Assembly: GCA_036501145.1 (NCBI GenBank)
Contig: DASYAV010000052.1
Coordinates: 1-64,000, forward strand
Reading direction: 5' to 3'
Length of the DNA: 64,000 bases
Source: PALSA-505 sp036501145
GTDB taxonomy: Bacteria; Actinomycetota; Actinomycetes; Streptosporangiales; Streptosporangiaceae
Under the pieces are notes generated by a model. It ran no database searches and had not been told where the DNA came from. It saw nothing but the letters and a program-made list of their open reading frames with translations. Below, piece by piece: positions 7,883 to 17,900 of the stretch. How positions within the stretch are numbered: position 1 is the stretch's first letter; every line of letters begins with the position of its first letter. A program made the position numbers and the translations under genes.

Positions 7883-8991
7883 GCGAGTGGCCACTGATAG
7901 AGCGCGTCGAGACCTACATGTTGCGGGTACCGCTACGCCGGCCGATATCCGACGCGCTCTATCACCGCACGCGCTGGCATATCCCGGTGGTCGAGGTCTC
8001 GACGAGCGACGGGCTGACCGGCACCGGGTACTCCGGCGTGTGGGCAGGCGATGATCTGCTCTGCGCGACCATCGACCGGTACCTCACACCCATGCTCCTC
8101 GGCCGGGACGCGACCGCCATCGGCGAGCTATGGGACCAGATGTACTGGTCGCCGCTGCACTGGGTGGGGCGGGCCGGGGTGGCGCACATGGCGCTCGGCA
8201 TGGTCGACACCGCGCTGTGGGACCTCGCCGCCCAGCGGGCCGGGCTGCCGCTGTGGCGGCTGCTCGGCGGGACGCACCGGAAACTGGAGACCTACAACAC
8301 CGACGGCGGCTGGCTCAACTTCCCGCTGGATGACCTGATCGCCGACACCTGCGCGATGGCAGAGGCCGGCTGGAAGCAGGTCAAGCTCAAGGTGGGCAGC
8401 GGCGACCTGGACTCCGACCTGGACCGGGTCCGGCGGGTCCGGGAGGCGCTGCCGGACGGCGTGCGCGTCATGGTCGACGCCAACCAGGCATGGGACCGGA
8501 TCACTGCCCGCACCGCCGCCCTGGCGCTGGCCGACCTGGGCGTCGGCTGGCTGGAGGAGCCGCTGCACCCCGATGACGTCGCCGGGCACGCCGAGTTGCG
8601 CCTGGCCAGCCCGCTCGCGGTGGCGCTCGGCGAGAACGTCTACAGCATCGACGGGTTCGCCGCGTTCGTCCGCGCGGGCGCGGTGGACGTCGTGCAGGTG
8701 GACGTGACCCGGGTAGCCGGGGTCACCGAGTGGCTGCGCATCGCCCACCTGGCCCAGGGCAACGGGCTCTGGGTCGTCCCGCACGCCGGCGACATGATGC
8801 AGGTTCACCAGCACCTTGTCGCCGCGATCGGCGCTCCCAAGCCGGCCATGGTGGAGTACCTTCCGTGGGGCCTGGAAGCGTTCGAAGATCCCGTCCGGGT
8901 AACTGAGGGCATCCTTACCCTGCCCGAGGCCCCCGGCGCCTCATCCACTATCTCGGCAGAGGCGCGGCGCCGGTGGGAGGCCCGCCCCTGA
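7879..8991 (+). CDS. Enolase-superfamily sugar acid dehydratase (mandelate racemase/MLE type)
   Basis: A 370-residue protein with an N-terminal capping domain and a beta/alpha barrel. The barrel carries the KxK pair in VKLKVG near residue 170, the metal ligands MVDANQAW, LEEPL and ALGENV, and a late VPHAGDMMQVH with the general-base His. That set is the mandelate racemase subgroup, which abstracts the proton next to a carboxylate and dehydrates sugar acids to 2-keto-3-deoxy acids. The GTG start lies inside the regulator stop. Its place between a regulator and an ABC sugar importer argues for an aldonate dehydratase step. The exact aldonate cannot be read from the sequence. Confidence 0.88.
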   Translation: MSEWPLIERVETYMLRVPLRRPISDALYHRTRWHIPVVEVSTSDGLTGTGYSGVWAGDDLLCATIDRYLTPMLLGRDATAIGELWDQMYWSPLHWVGRAGVAHMALGMVDTALWDLAAQRAGLPLWRLLGGTHRKLETYNTDGGWLNFPLDDLIADTCAMAEAGWKQVKLKVGSGDLDSDLDRVRRVREALPDGVRVMVDANQAWDRITARTAALALADLGVGWLEEPLHPDDVAGHAELRLASPLAVALGENVYSIDGFAAFVRAGAVDVVQVDVTRVAGVTEWLRIAHLAQGNGLWVVPHAGDMMQVHQHLVAAIGAPKPAMVEYLPWGLEAFEDPVRVTEGILTLPEAPGASSTISAEARRRWEARP

Positions 8992-9091
8992 CCGGTGGCT
9001 GGCCGGTTCCTCGCCTGATCCGGCTGGCCGCTCCTGACATCCCGGATAATCCCGCCTCCCTGCCAATTCCGAGAGCCAATGGAGGCTTCCC

Positions 9092-10087
9092 ATGCTGCGG
9101 AAGGCCAGTTTCCTCGTTATCGCCGCGGCTGCGGCGATAACCCTCACCGCCTGCGCCGGCAACACGAGCAGCGGCGGCACCACGGCCGCGAGCGGCACCC
9201 TGAAAAGTACCGCGCACGGCAAGAAAGTCACCTTCATCGTCTACGCCGACCAGTCCACCCCGTTCTTCAACCCAGTCGTGGACGGCGCGAAGGCGGCGGC
9301 GAAGGTGTACGGCCTCAACCTGAACGTGGAGTACAGCGGCTCCAACGATTCCACCCAGGTCAACCAGATCGAGACGGCGAGCGCCGGCGGCGTCAGCGCG
9401 CTTGCCGTATCCATCCCGAGCAACACCGCCTTCACGAAGGCGATCTGCGCCGCGCACGACAAGGGCATCCCGGTCGTCGCCTTCAACGTAACCGCGACGT
9501 CCGGGCCGGTGCTCAAGTGCGTGCTCTCCTTCGTCGGCCAGGACTTCGAACAGGCCGGGTACCTGATCGCCCAGCGGCTGGTGAGCGAGGGAAAGGTGCC
9601 CCATGGGGCCACCGTGTTCTGCCCGGTCGAGGATCCGACCGCCTCCTACGCGAGCGGCCGGATGGCGGGTGCGAACCGGGCGCTGGCCGCCGTGGGCGCG
9701 AAGTGCGACGAGGTGTCCACCGGCTTTGACCTGTCACAGGCGCAGACCACCGAGACGCAGTACCTCCTCGGCCACCGCTCCACCAGCGTCATCCTGGCCC
9801 TCGGCCAGGTGCCCCTCCAGGTCGCGCCGGCTTCGGTCAAGGCCGCGCATACCAAGGCCACCATCGCGGGGTTCGACCTCAGCACGCAGATCTCGAGCTC
9901 GATCAAGGACGGCAGCATCCTCGCAACCGTCGAGCAGCAGCCCTACCTGCAGGGCTACTACGCGGTGACCCAGCTCGCGCTCAACCTTGCCTACGGATCG
10001 ACGCCATCGGACGTGAACACCGGCAACGAGATCGTCGACAAGGCGAACGTGGCGAAGATCGCGGCGCTGGCGGGCACGGTCTACTGA
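9092..10087 (+). CDS. Sugar ABC transporter substrate-binding lipoprotein (ribose/RbsB type)
   Basis: A 331-residue periplasmic-binding-protein type 1 (Peripla_BP_4) protein. A lipoprotein signal ends in LTACAG (Cys21) and is followed by a Ser/Thr/Gly linker. The mature part starts KVTFIVYADQSTPFFNPVVDG and has the ligand-cleft pattern of ribose and related pentose/hexose binders, with VNQIETASAGGVSALAVS and GQDFEQAGYLIAQ. A GGAGG lies six bases before the ATG. It stands directly before the permease and ATPase genes, so it delivers the sugar to that importer. By position the ligand is the product of the secreted GH172 enzyme at the operon end. Confidence 0.92.
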   Translation: MLRKASFLVIAAAAAITLTACAGNTSSGGTTAASGTLKSTAHGKKVTFIVYADQSTPFFNPVVDGAKAAAKVYGLNLNVEYSGSNDSTQVNQIETASAGGVSALAVSIPSNTAFTKAICAAHDKGIPVVAFNVTATSGPVLKCVLSFVGQDFEQAGYLIAQRLVSEGKVPHGATVFCPVEDPTASYASGRMAGANRALAAVGAKCDEVSTGFDLSQAQTTETQYLLGHRSTSVILALGQVPLQVAPASVKAAHTKATIAGFDLSTQISSSIKDGSILATVEQQPYLQGYYAVTQLALNLAYGSTPSDVNTGNEIVDKANVAKIAALAGTVY

Positions 10088-10106
10088 CGTGAACGGAGAC
10101 CCCGAC

Positions 10107-11183
10107 GTGAGCACCACACAGGGTTCCCCCGCGCAGGGCTCCAGCACCCAGGAGCCGCCTGCCCGGCCGCCCGCGAAACATCCCCCAGACCGGATGATCC
10201 GGCTCAGCCGGGCAGAGCGCGCCCGGCGCTCGGGTCTCGACATCCTCGCGGTCTTCGTCGTGGCGCAGGTCGTCTGCGTCATCGCCGGCCTGGTCGTCCC
10301 GGGGAAGTTCGCCTACGTGACCGAGGGCAACATCCAGGTCATGCTGCAGGCGGTCCCGGAGCTGGGCATCGTCGCGATCGGCGTCGGGCTGCTGATGATC
10401 GCCGGCGAGTTCGACCTCTCCGTTGGCGCGAACTACACCTTCACCGCGATCGTCATGGCCAACCTGGCCACGGGATACGGCGTGTCCCCCTGGCTGGCCG
10501 CCCTGGTCGCGATCGTCGCCGGCCTGATCATCGGCCTGCTGAACGCCGCCGTCACCTTCTGGCTGCGCATCCCGTCGTTCATCACGACGCTCGGCAGCGG
10601 GCTGTTCTGGGAGGGGTTCACGCTGCTGTATCACGGTGCCGGGTTCGTCAGCTTCACGCCGACCGGCGCGTTCGCGTCCGCCACCAGCGGCAGCTTCGGC
10701 TTCATGGAAGTCGAGTTCGTCTGGTTCGCCGTGCTCGCCGTGGCCTGCGGCCTGCTGCTGCACAGCCACCGGCTCGGCAACTGGTTCTACGCGGCGGGCG
10801 GCAACACCGCCTCCGCCCGCGCCGTCGGCGTGCGCACCCGGCGGGTCAAGATGATCGCGTTCGCCATCGCCGGCGCGACCGCCGCGCTGGCCGGCGTCCT
10901 GGCGACCAGCCGGGTTGACTCCATCGTCCCGGGCCAGGGCACTGACCTGCCACTGAACGCGATAGCGGCCTGCGTGATCGGTGGCGTTGCGCTAATGGGC
11001 GGCCGGGGCACGATGCTCGGCATCGTGATCGGGTCCGCGCTGATCTACACGATCCAGGACGTGCTGCTCCTGCTCCGTGCCCCCGGCTTCTACCTGCAGC
11101 TCTTCGTCGGGCTACTGATCATCGCCGCCGCCGGGCTCAATCAGCTCGCACGCGGCCGCACGGCAGGGCAAGGAAGCGGGTGA
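10107..11183 (+). CDS. Sugar ABC transporter permease (RbsC type)
   Basis: About 358 residues with eight to ten membrane segments and the BPD_transp_2 signature: IAGEFDLSVGANY near residue 107 and CVIGGVALMGGRGTMLG near residue 290. These are typical of ribose/xylose-type permeases, which form a homodimer. I choose the GTG at 10107, which is preceded by GGAGA at 10095-10099. An upstream in-frame GTG at 10089 has no such site. The N-terminal 40 residues are Pro/Ser-rich and cytosolic. The gene overlaps the ATPase start (GTGA). Confidence 0.92.
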   Translation: MSTTQGSPAQGSSTQEPPARPPAKHPPDRMIRLSRAERARRSGLDILAVFVVAQVVCVIAGLVVPGKFAYVTEGNIQVMLQAVPELGIVAIGVGLLMIAGEFDLSVGANYTFTAIVMANLATGYGVSPWLAALVAIVAGLIIGLLNAAVTFWLRIPSFITTLGSGLFWEGFTLLYHGAGFVSFTPTGAFASATSGSFGFMEVEFVWFAVLAVACGLLLHSHRLGNWFYAAGGNTASARAVGVRTRRVKMIAFAIAGATAALAGVLATSRVDSIVPGQGTDLPLNAIAACVIGGVALMGGRGTMLGIVIGSALIYTIQDVLLLLRAPGFYLQLFVGLLIIAAAGLNQLARGRTAGQGSG

Positions 11184-11971
11184 GTTCTGAGATGACGACC
11201 GCGAACGACGACCGCGCCGGAGGCGGCGTGACCGCCGCACCCGAGGCCCTGCTGGAGCTGCGGGGCATCAGCAAGTCCTACGGGCAGGTCGAGGCATTGC
11301 ATGACGTCTCCTTCACGATCGGCCGGGGTGAGACCGTCGGGCTGTTCGGCGACAACGGCGCCGGAAAGTCCACCCTCGTCAAGATCATGGCCGGGGTGGA
11401 GCAGGCCGATGCCGGGGAGATCCGGTGGGAAGGAAAGCCTGTACCGCTCGGCTCCCGGCGCGCCTCGGCGGCGCTCGGCATCGAGCCGATCTACCAGGAC
11501 GGGGCGCTTTGTGAGTCGATGCCTATCTGGCGCAACGTCTTCCTGGGCCGGGAGGACACGCTGCGCGGTGGCTTCCTGCGCGCCAAGAGCATGCGGGACA
11601 CCGCGAGCACGATCCTGCGCAGCGTCATCGAAATCGGCGCGCACATTGACCCGGAACGCCTGGTTGGCGAGCTGTCCGGCGGGCAGCGGCAGGCGGTGGC
11701 CATCGCCCGGGCCGTACATTTCAAGCGTGCGCTGCTACTGCTCGACGAGCCGACGAGCGCGCTTGCCGTGCGCGAGACCGAGGCACTGCTCAGCTACGTT
11801 CGCAGGCTCCGCGACGAGGGCGTCTCCAGCGTGCTGATCACGCATAACCTGCACCAGGCTTACCAGGCCTGTGAGCGGTTCATCGTGATGTCCCGGGGCC
11901 GGGTGTCGATGGATGCCCGGCGCGGCGACACCACTCTCGCCGAGCTCACCGAGCACGTCATCGCCCAGTAA
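11180..11971 (+). CDS. Sugar ABC transporter ATP-binding protein, single nucleotide domain
   Basis: A 263-residue ATPase. Walker A reads GDNGAGKST near residue 62, the signature LSGGQRQAVAIARAV near residue 165, and Walker B ALLLLDEPTSAL near residue 187, followed by the switch His in LITHNLHQAYQ. Ribose-type importers often carry two fused ATPase domains; this one has a single domain and would work as a dimer, as in FrcA-type fructose systems. The GTG start lies in the permease stop. It energises import of the sugar bound by the lipoprotein two genes upstream. Confidence 0.93.
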   Translation: MSSEMTTANDDRAGGGVTAAPEALLELRGISKSYGQVEALHDVSFTIGRGETVGLFGDNGAGKSTLVKIMAGVEQADAGEIRWEGKPVPLGSRRASAALGIEPIYQDGALCESMPIWRNVFLGREDTLRGGFLRAKSMRDTASTILRSVIEIGAHIDPERLVGELSGGQRQAVAIARAVHFKRALLLLDEPTSALAVRETEALLSYVRRLRDEGVSSVLITHNLHQAYQACERFIVMSRGRVSMDARRGDTTLAELTEHVIAQ

Positions 11972-12004
11972 CAGGCCGGTTACTCGCACCGAAGGGAGAG
12001 CGGC

Positions 12005-13039
12005 ATGACCTCTGGATCCATGACCGGCGCGGACACCGGCCAGCCCGCGCCGCTGGGGGCATGCTTCGTGGGGGCGGGGATGGTGGCGGAGCTGCATCAC
12101 CGCGCCGCCAGGCTTGGCGGGCACGTAACCGTGGCGGGCCTCGTCGAGCCGCGTGCCGACCTGGCCCGGCAGCGCGCGGAGCAGTGGGGCGTCACCTGCT
12201 ACCCGAGCCTGGTGGCGGCGCTTGACGACGAAGCGGTCCAGGCGCTGTTCGTGCTGACCCCGCCGGAGGCACACGAGGAGGCGGCGCTGGCGGCGCTGGC
12301 GGCTGGCCGCCCGGTCCTGATCGAGAAGCCGGTCGCGGAGCCGGCCGGCATCGCGAGGATCGAAGCGGCAGCTGCCGAACGGGGCTTGGTCTGCATGCCC
12401 GGGCACAACTACGCTTACCAGCCCGAGTTCACGGCGCTGCGCCGCCTGGTCGGGTCGGGCGACCTGGGGACGATCCGCGCCGCCTGGATCACCTACGTGA
12501 TCCGGCACCCGGAGGAGGTCGCCAGGCATTACGGCGCGGTCCTCGACGAGGTGATGGTCCACCACGCTTACCTGGCGCTGGCGCTCTTCGGCGTGCCTGA
12601 CCTCGTGTACGCCGGCTGCATGGAACCGGCCTGGCGGTCGCACGCGGCAACCGACCAGGCCTGGATGACCTGGCATTACCCCGGCGGGCTGAGCGTCCAT
12701 CACTTCGCCTCCTTCGCCGTCGACGACGAGACCAGCGATCCCTGGATGTTCCAGGTCAAGGTGCTCGGGGACCAGGGTGGAGCGACGTACAACTGGCGGG
12801 ATAGCCTCTTCCGCCGCCCGCTTGGCTCGCTTGGCTTCGCGATCCCGGCCTACGAGGACTCCTACATCCACGAGCAGGCGGCGTTCTCCGCGGCGGTCGC
12901 GGGGGACGCGGAGGCGATCGTCTCCGGCCTCGCCGGCGCGCGGCGGGCCGCGCTGCTGCTGCGCGCCGCGCGCGAGGCGGACGCCAGCCGGGCCGGCGTA
13001 ACGCCGTCCCTTGCCCTGGCCACAATCACCGGGAGGTGA
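12005..13039 (+). CDS. Gfo/Idh/MocA family oxidoreductase
   Basis: A 344-residue NAD(P)-dependent dehydrogenase. The Rossmann start reads CFVGAGMVAELHH; the family motif IEKPVAEP near residue 108 follows, then HNYAYQPEF at the start of the sugar-binding half. Family members oxidise a ring or chain hydroxyl of sugars or inositols, often giving an aldonolactone or a keto sugar. A GAAGGGAGAG ribosome site precedes the ATG. With a lactonase-like hydrolase directly downstream and a dehydratase upstream, oxidation of the imported sugar to a lactone is the likely job (inference). Confidence 0.9.
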   Translation: MTSGSMTGADTGQPAPLGACFVGAGMVAELHHRAARLGGHVTVAGLVEPRADLARQRAEQWGVTCYPSLVAALDDEAVQALFVLTPPEAHEEAALAALAAGRPVLIEKPVAEPAGIARIEAAAAERGLVCMPGHNYAYQPEFTALRRLVGSGDLGTIRAAWITYVIRHPEEVARHYGAVLDEVMVHHAYLALALFGVPDLVYAGCMEPAWRSHAATDQAWMTWHYPGGLSVHHFASFAVDDETSDPWMFQVKVLGDQGGATYNWRDSLFRRPLGSLGFAIPAYEDSYIHEQAAFSAAVAGDAEAIVSGLAGARRAALLLRAAREADASRAGVTPSLALATITGR

Positions 13040-13044
13040 CTAGC

Positions 13045-13821
13045 GTGAGCTACACGATCAAGGCCCTGCACTACGCCACCCAGCAGGTACCGGGGCCGCA
13101 GGCGTACTTCCAAACCGCCTGGCAGGAGCGCGTCGAGTTCTACTACTACGTGTTCCTGGTGCGCGGCGAGGGGGCCACCGCCATCGTGGACTGCGGCACG
13201 TCCACGTTCGCACCGGTGAACGAGGTGCTGCGCCGTGAGCTTGGCGACCAGGGGACGGCCCGCCCCACCCGGGGCGAGCAGGCGGTGACCGCGCTGCTGG
13301 CCGAGGAAGGGGTGGTCCCGCAGGACGTGGACGTGGTCGCGATCACCCACTTCCACTGGGACCACGTCGGCAACGTCGCGCTCTTCCCCAACGCGCGGTT
13401 CCTGGTGTCGGAGCAGGGCTGGAAGACTCACCAGGACCTGCGCGCGAACGTCCCGGCGATGGTGGCCGACCCGGTCTTCCCTGACCAGGCGCTGGACTTC
13501 CTCGCGGCGCAGGCCGAGCGCGTCGACCTCACCCCGGACGGGCTGACCCCGCTGCCCGGCGTGGAGATCCGGCACGTCGGCGGGCACACCGCCGACAGCG
13601 CGGCGTTCACCATCCCGACCGGCGAAGGCCGCGTGGTCATTCCCGGCGACACCATCTGGACGTACGCCAACCTGGAGCGGAACGTCCCGGTCGGCGCGGC
13701 GGTCAGCATCCGCCAGTGCCACGAGGCGATGGCCTGGGCCAGGTCAGCCGGCGACATCGTGCTGCCCACTCACGATCCAGCGATCCTGGGCAGGTACCCG
13801 GCAGGCGTCGGGCTGGGCTGA
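13045..13821 (+). CDS. Metallo-beta-lactamase-fold hydrolase, probable lactonase
   Basis: A 258-residue metallo-beta-lactamase-fold protein of the AHL-lactonase-like group. The dinuclear zinc site is complete: THFHWDHVGN, GGHTADS, PGDTIW and the late PTHDP. I choose GTG 13045 because GGGAGG stands eight bases upstream; a GTG at 13036 lies inside that ribosome site. Sequence alone would suit a quorum-quenching lactonase. Between a sugar oxidoreductase and sugar catabolic genes, however, hydrolysis of an aldonolactone to the aldonate is the better guess. Cytosolic: no signal peptide. Confidence 0.85.
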   Translation: MSYTIKALHYATQQVPGPQAYFQTAWQERVEFYYYVFLVRGEGATAIVDCGTSTFAPVNEVLRRELGDQGTARPTRGEQAVTALLAEEGVVPQDVDVVAITHFHWDHVGNVALFPNARFLVSEQGWKTHQDLRANVPAMVADPVFPDQALDFLAAQAERVDLTPDGLTPLPGVEIRHVGGHTADSAAFTIPTGEGRVVIPGDTIWTYANLERNVPVGAAVSIRQCHEAMAWARSAGDIVLPTHDPAILGRYPAGVGLG

Positions 13822-13852
13822 CAGAAGTGTGATGACCGAAGGAGGAGGGCCA

Positions 13853-14809
13853 ATGCCGCCTGACGGGCGCGCGATCCTACGTGAGCTGGGCCTGCCCGAG
13901 GACGACGGACGCGAGCTGCCAGACTCGCCGTTCACGTTCCGCGACGGCGCGCAGTACCGGGTCGAGATCCCGAGCACCGAGGGGCCGGACTGCCTGGCCG
14001 CCGTCTTCGAGGAGGCGGACGCGCTCGGCGTTCCGATTCACCGGGTTTCCCAGGGCAGCGGGGTCTTCCTGCTCACTGACGAGGAGCTCGGCACGATGGC
14101 GGCGCTGGCGGCCGGCCGGGCCGCCGAGGTCAGCCTGTTCGCGCGGCCCACAGCCGGATGGGGACCGTCGGCCATGGCGCTCGCGCCGGCCGGCGCGGTC
14201 CTGTCCGGCGCGGTGCGCGGCGCGGGGCAGATCGCCGCCGCCCTTGACGACGTGTGCCGGGCCGCCGCGCACGGATTCCGCAGCGTGCTCGTCTCCGACA
14301 TCGGGCTGCTGGCGGCCTTCGGGCAGGCCAGAGAGCGCGGACTGCTGCCCGCCGACATGCAGGCCAAGATCTCGGTCATGCTGCCGGTGGCCAACCCTCC
14401 CGCCGCCCGGCTGGTGACCGGGCTGGGCGCGAGCACCCTGAACATCCCGACCGACCTGACCCTCCACCAGATCGCCGCCATCCGGAGCGTTACGGACATC
14501 CCGCTGGACGTCTACGTCGAGGCGCCGGACAACCTCGGCGGCTTCGTGCGGCACCACGAGATCCCCGAGCTCATCCGCGTCGCGGCCCCGGTCTACATCA
14601 AGTTCGGGCTGCGCAACGCACCCGACATCTACCCCAGCGGCAGCCACCTGGGTGCCACGGCGGTCGCGCTGAGCCGCGAGCGGGTCCGCCGCGCGCGGCT
14701 GGGCCTTGATCTGCTGCACCGATCGGGTACGAGTTTCGCGAGCCACTCGCCCGCCGCATCAGCCGGGCTCGCCGTTCCGCGGCCGCCGGCCGCGGCCGCC
14801 TCCCGATAG
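13853..14809 (+). CDS. TIM-barrel protein, peptidase-U32-like, in sugar operon
   Basis: A 318-residue protein of uncertain function. Alternating strands and helices from about residue 100 suggest a barrel: VLVSDIGLLAAFGQ, KISVMLPVANPPAA, STLNIPTDLTLHQIAAIR, PLDVYVEAPDNLGG, PVYIKFGLRNAPD. The pattern is reminiscent of U32 'peptidase' barrels, which are now often linked to small-molecule chemistry. A strong GGAGGA at 13841-13846 selects the ATG at 13853. By operon position an aldolase-, epimerase- or lyase-like step after the dehydratase is possible, but no catalytic signature I know is visible. The last 30 residues are low-complexity. Confidence 0.6.
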   Translation: MPPDGRAILRELGLPEDDGRELPDSPFTFRDGAQYRVEIPSTEGPDCLAAVFEEADALGVPIHRVSQGSGVFLLTDEELGTMAALAAGRAAEVSLFARPTAGWGPSAMALAPAGAVLSGAVRGAGQIAAALDDVCRAAAHGFRSVLVSDIGLLAAFGQARERGLLPADMQAKISVMLPVANPPAARLVTGLGASTLNIPTDLTLHQIAAIRSVTDIPLDVYVEAPDNLGGFVRHHEIPELIRVAAPVYIKFGLRNAPDIYPSGSHLGATAVALSRERVRRARLGLDLLHRSGTSFASHSPAASAGLAVPRPPAAAASR

Positions 14810-14943
14810 CCGTCCCGCCCCGTCCTCCCGTGACCACTCCATCCGCCACGACCCCACCTCACAAAGAACCCCCGGCCCGGTGGTCCGCCTAGACACAGCC
14901 TGGCCAGGGATCCAGACCGATCACCTGAAGGGACGACCGATCC

Positions 14944-17900
14944 ATGCACAGGCTATGGCACACCCCGCACGGCGGCAGATTTCTGATGTCCCGTTTTCCC
15001 CGGCCAGCAAGGCGGGCAACCTGGCTGGCGGCCTGCCTGGCCCTTTGCACGGGCATGCTGGTCGCGGCGGGTCCGAGCGCGCTGGCCCAGCCGGGCCCCC
15101 AGGCGGGCGGTCAGGCCACCTCGCCGCGCGGCCCGATCGGGCTCGACGACTGGCGCGACCTCAACCAGCTTCCGGTCAACGCCGTCGGCACACAAACACG
15201 CCAGTTCTCGTCCTTCGACCGGAGCGGCGGCAACGACGACGGCTTCAGCGTGAAATACACCTGCCTGCGCCAGGACTCACATGGCTGCCTGATCGCGCAG
15301 GACACGGGTGCCGGCGAAATTGACTCGATGGCCTTCGACGGGGCCTCGGACTACCGCGGCAACATCATCGTCATCCTTGACGGCAAGACCGTGCTCGACG
15401 CCCCCCTCACCGATGTCGTCAACGGCGAGCTCGGCCCGCCGTTCGTCTACCCGCTGGTCGCCCCGTACACCATCTCGGGCGGGAACTACATCTACGTGCC
15501 GATGACCTACGCCAAGTCGATGGAGGTCTACACCAGCGCCATCGTCGCCAACAACTTCTACCAGGTCGGCTACCGGCACTTCGCCAGCGCCGCAGGCGTC
15601 GCCACGTTCAACCCCGCAGCAGACAGCGCCAGCGACGTCATCGCCACGCTCAAGGCCGCGGGCACACAGGATCCCAAGGCACCGCTGCCCGGGGCGACCA
15701 CACAGAACGTGCCGGTCCAGCTGGCCCCCGGCCAGCAGGCGACACTGGCCACCCTGCGGGGACCCGGCGAGATTTCCGGATTCCGCATGAACATCCCCAG
15801 CCTGCTGGGGATGACCCAGCCGCCGCAGGAAGTCAGCTACGGCGGAAGGGGATTCGGCGCCGGCGGCTCAAGCCAGTTCACGGTGAAGATCAACCCCGAC
15901 AACGACGGGGTGCGGCTGGTCCGCACCCTCGACGGGAACGTCGGCAACCAGGTGGCGAACGTCTCGGTCGACGGCCAGCCCGCCGGAACCTGGAAGGCGC
16001 TGCCCGAACAGTGGGGCCTGTGGATCCCTGAGACCATCGACCTTCCCGCCTCGCTGACCCAGGGCAAGTCGCAGATTACGATCAAGAACACGTTCGTGTC
16101 ATCGGCCGGCGACTTCAACGAGTACGGCTACCGGGCGCTCAGCAACGTCGGCGGCCAATGGAGCCAGACCGACCAGTTCGACCTCGGCCCGGGAAACGCC
16201 GCACAAGAGCAGGCGCACGACTACACGATCACCGGCGGCGACCTTGACGGCACGAACGCCAGGGAGATCCTGCCGTCCACCACCGACCCTGACGCGATCA
16301 CAGCCACCGACGACATCCTGCAGAACGCCAGGGTCCAGATCAGCTTCGACGGCCAGCAGACCGTCGACGTGCCCCTCGGCCAGTTCTTCGGAACCGGCCT
16401 GGGCAAATGGCAGATCAGGTCGCTGTTCGACGGTGTCGATGGCGGCCAGGGCGGCTGGCTGTCCTCATGGTGGCCGATGCCCTATATGGACAGGGCCACG
16501 ATCACTCTCGTCAATGACTCCCAGCACACAATCGGCCAGGCCACCGCGCAGATCACCTCCGCACCTGACCGGGAATGGGCGACCGAGCTGGGGCCGGACG
16601 GGCACGCCGGGTATTTCCACGCCACCGACCACGACGGGCCCTCCACCCCGGGCCGGGACGTCAACTGGCTGACGGCGAACGGAACGGGGAAGCTGGTCGG
16701 CGTCTTCATGACGATGCAAGGCTCGAACCCGGCTCAGGGACGCGGGTTCATGGAAGGCGACCAGCACACCTGGCTGGACGGTTCGCGGACCCCCCAGATC
16801 AACGGGATCGGTACCGAGAGCATCGGCCTGGGCGGCTATTACTTCAACCACGGCATGTTCACCGGCGCGCTCAGCGGCGATCCGTGGCAGCAGGGCGCCC
16901 AGGACGGCTGCCTGGCCAACTGCACCGGAGAGTACCGGCTGTGGATCCCCGACGCCGAGACGTTCACGTCCGGGATCGTCGCAGGCCAGGAGCACGGCGG
17001 GACCGACGACGCGCCGGTCAGCGACGAGACGACCGCGTTCTGGTACGGCCGCCCACAGGTCACCGGGGTCCAGACCGACTCCCTGACCCTCGGGAACGCC
17101 TCCAGCGTGGCCGCCCACCACTTCACTACGGCGAATGCATGCACTCCGCAGGATCTGACCAGCACCTTCGAGGGCGACGACGGCCCCTATGAAGGTCTCC
17201 CGCCGGCCAACTACACGGCCGCCGACCAGCAACTCAGCAGCCCGGTCTCCTTCACGCTCCGGATCGACCCCGCCAACGAGGGCGTTGTGCTCGGCCGCAC
17301 GTCCGACCAGAACCTCGGCTATCAAGCGGCGGACGTGTACGTCAACGGCAGGTACGCGGGGGAGTGGCAGCAGCCGCTGGCGAACCCCTACCATCGCTGG
17401 CTCGACGACAGCTTCCAGATCCCGGCGAGCCTCACCGCCGGGCTTCCGGAGCTGAACATCAAGCTCGTGCACGTACCCGGCTCGTTCACATGGAACGCCG
17501 CGAGCTACCGGGCGGTGAGCCTCGTCGGCGCGCAGAGCGCCGCCACCGCCACCCCGGCGCCCGCCGCGCAGCCGGCCGCATCCGGCGGCCCGGCCGCGAC
17601 CTCATCGTGCGGTGCCGTGATCAGTTCGGTCAGCCCGTCCGTCGCGTCCCCTGGCCAGCAGGTGACGATCACCGGCACCGGGTTCGGCGCGACCCAGGGC
17701 AGCGGCTTCGTCGATTTCACCAACAGGGACAGCAGCTGGGACGGCCCGCAGCAGCCGGATTCCTACTGGTGGCTAGGCGCCGGATCCGGTGCCTCCGCCC
17801 CGCTGGCCATCGACTCCTGGAGTGACACGAAGATCACGTTCACGGTGCCCGCGTCCAGCGGGCAGTCGGAACTGGGGCCGGGCACGCTGGGCTCCGTGTC

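Noticed and set aside
13045..13821. Quorum-quenching AHL lactonase
   Set aside because: The zinc site fits, but the operon is sugar catabolic; an aldonolactonase is the better call.
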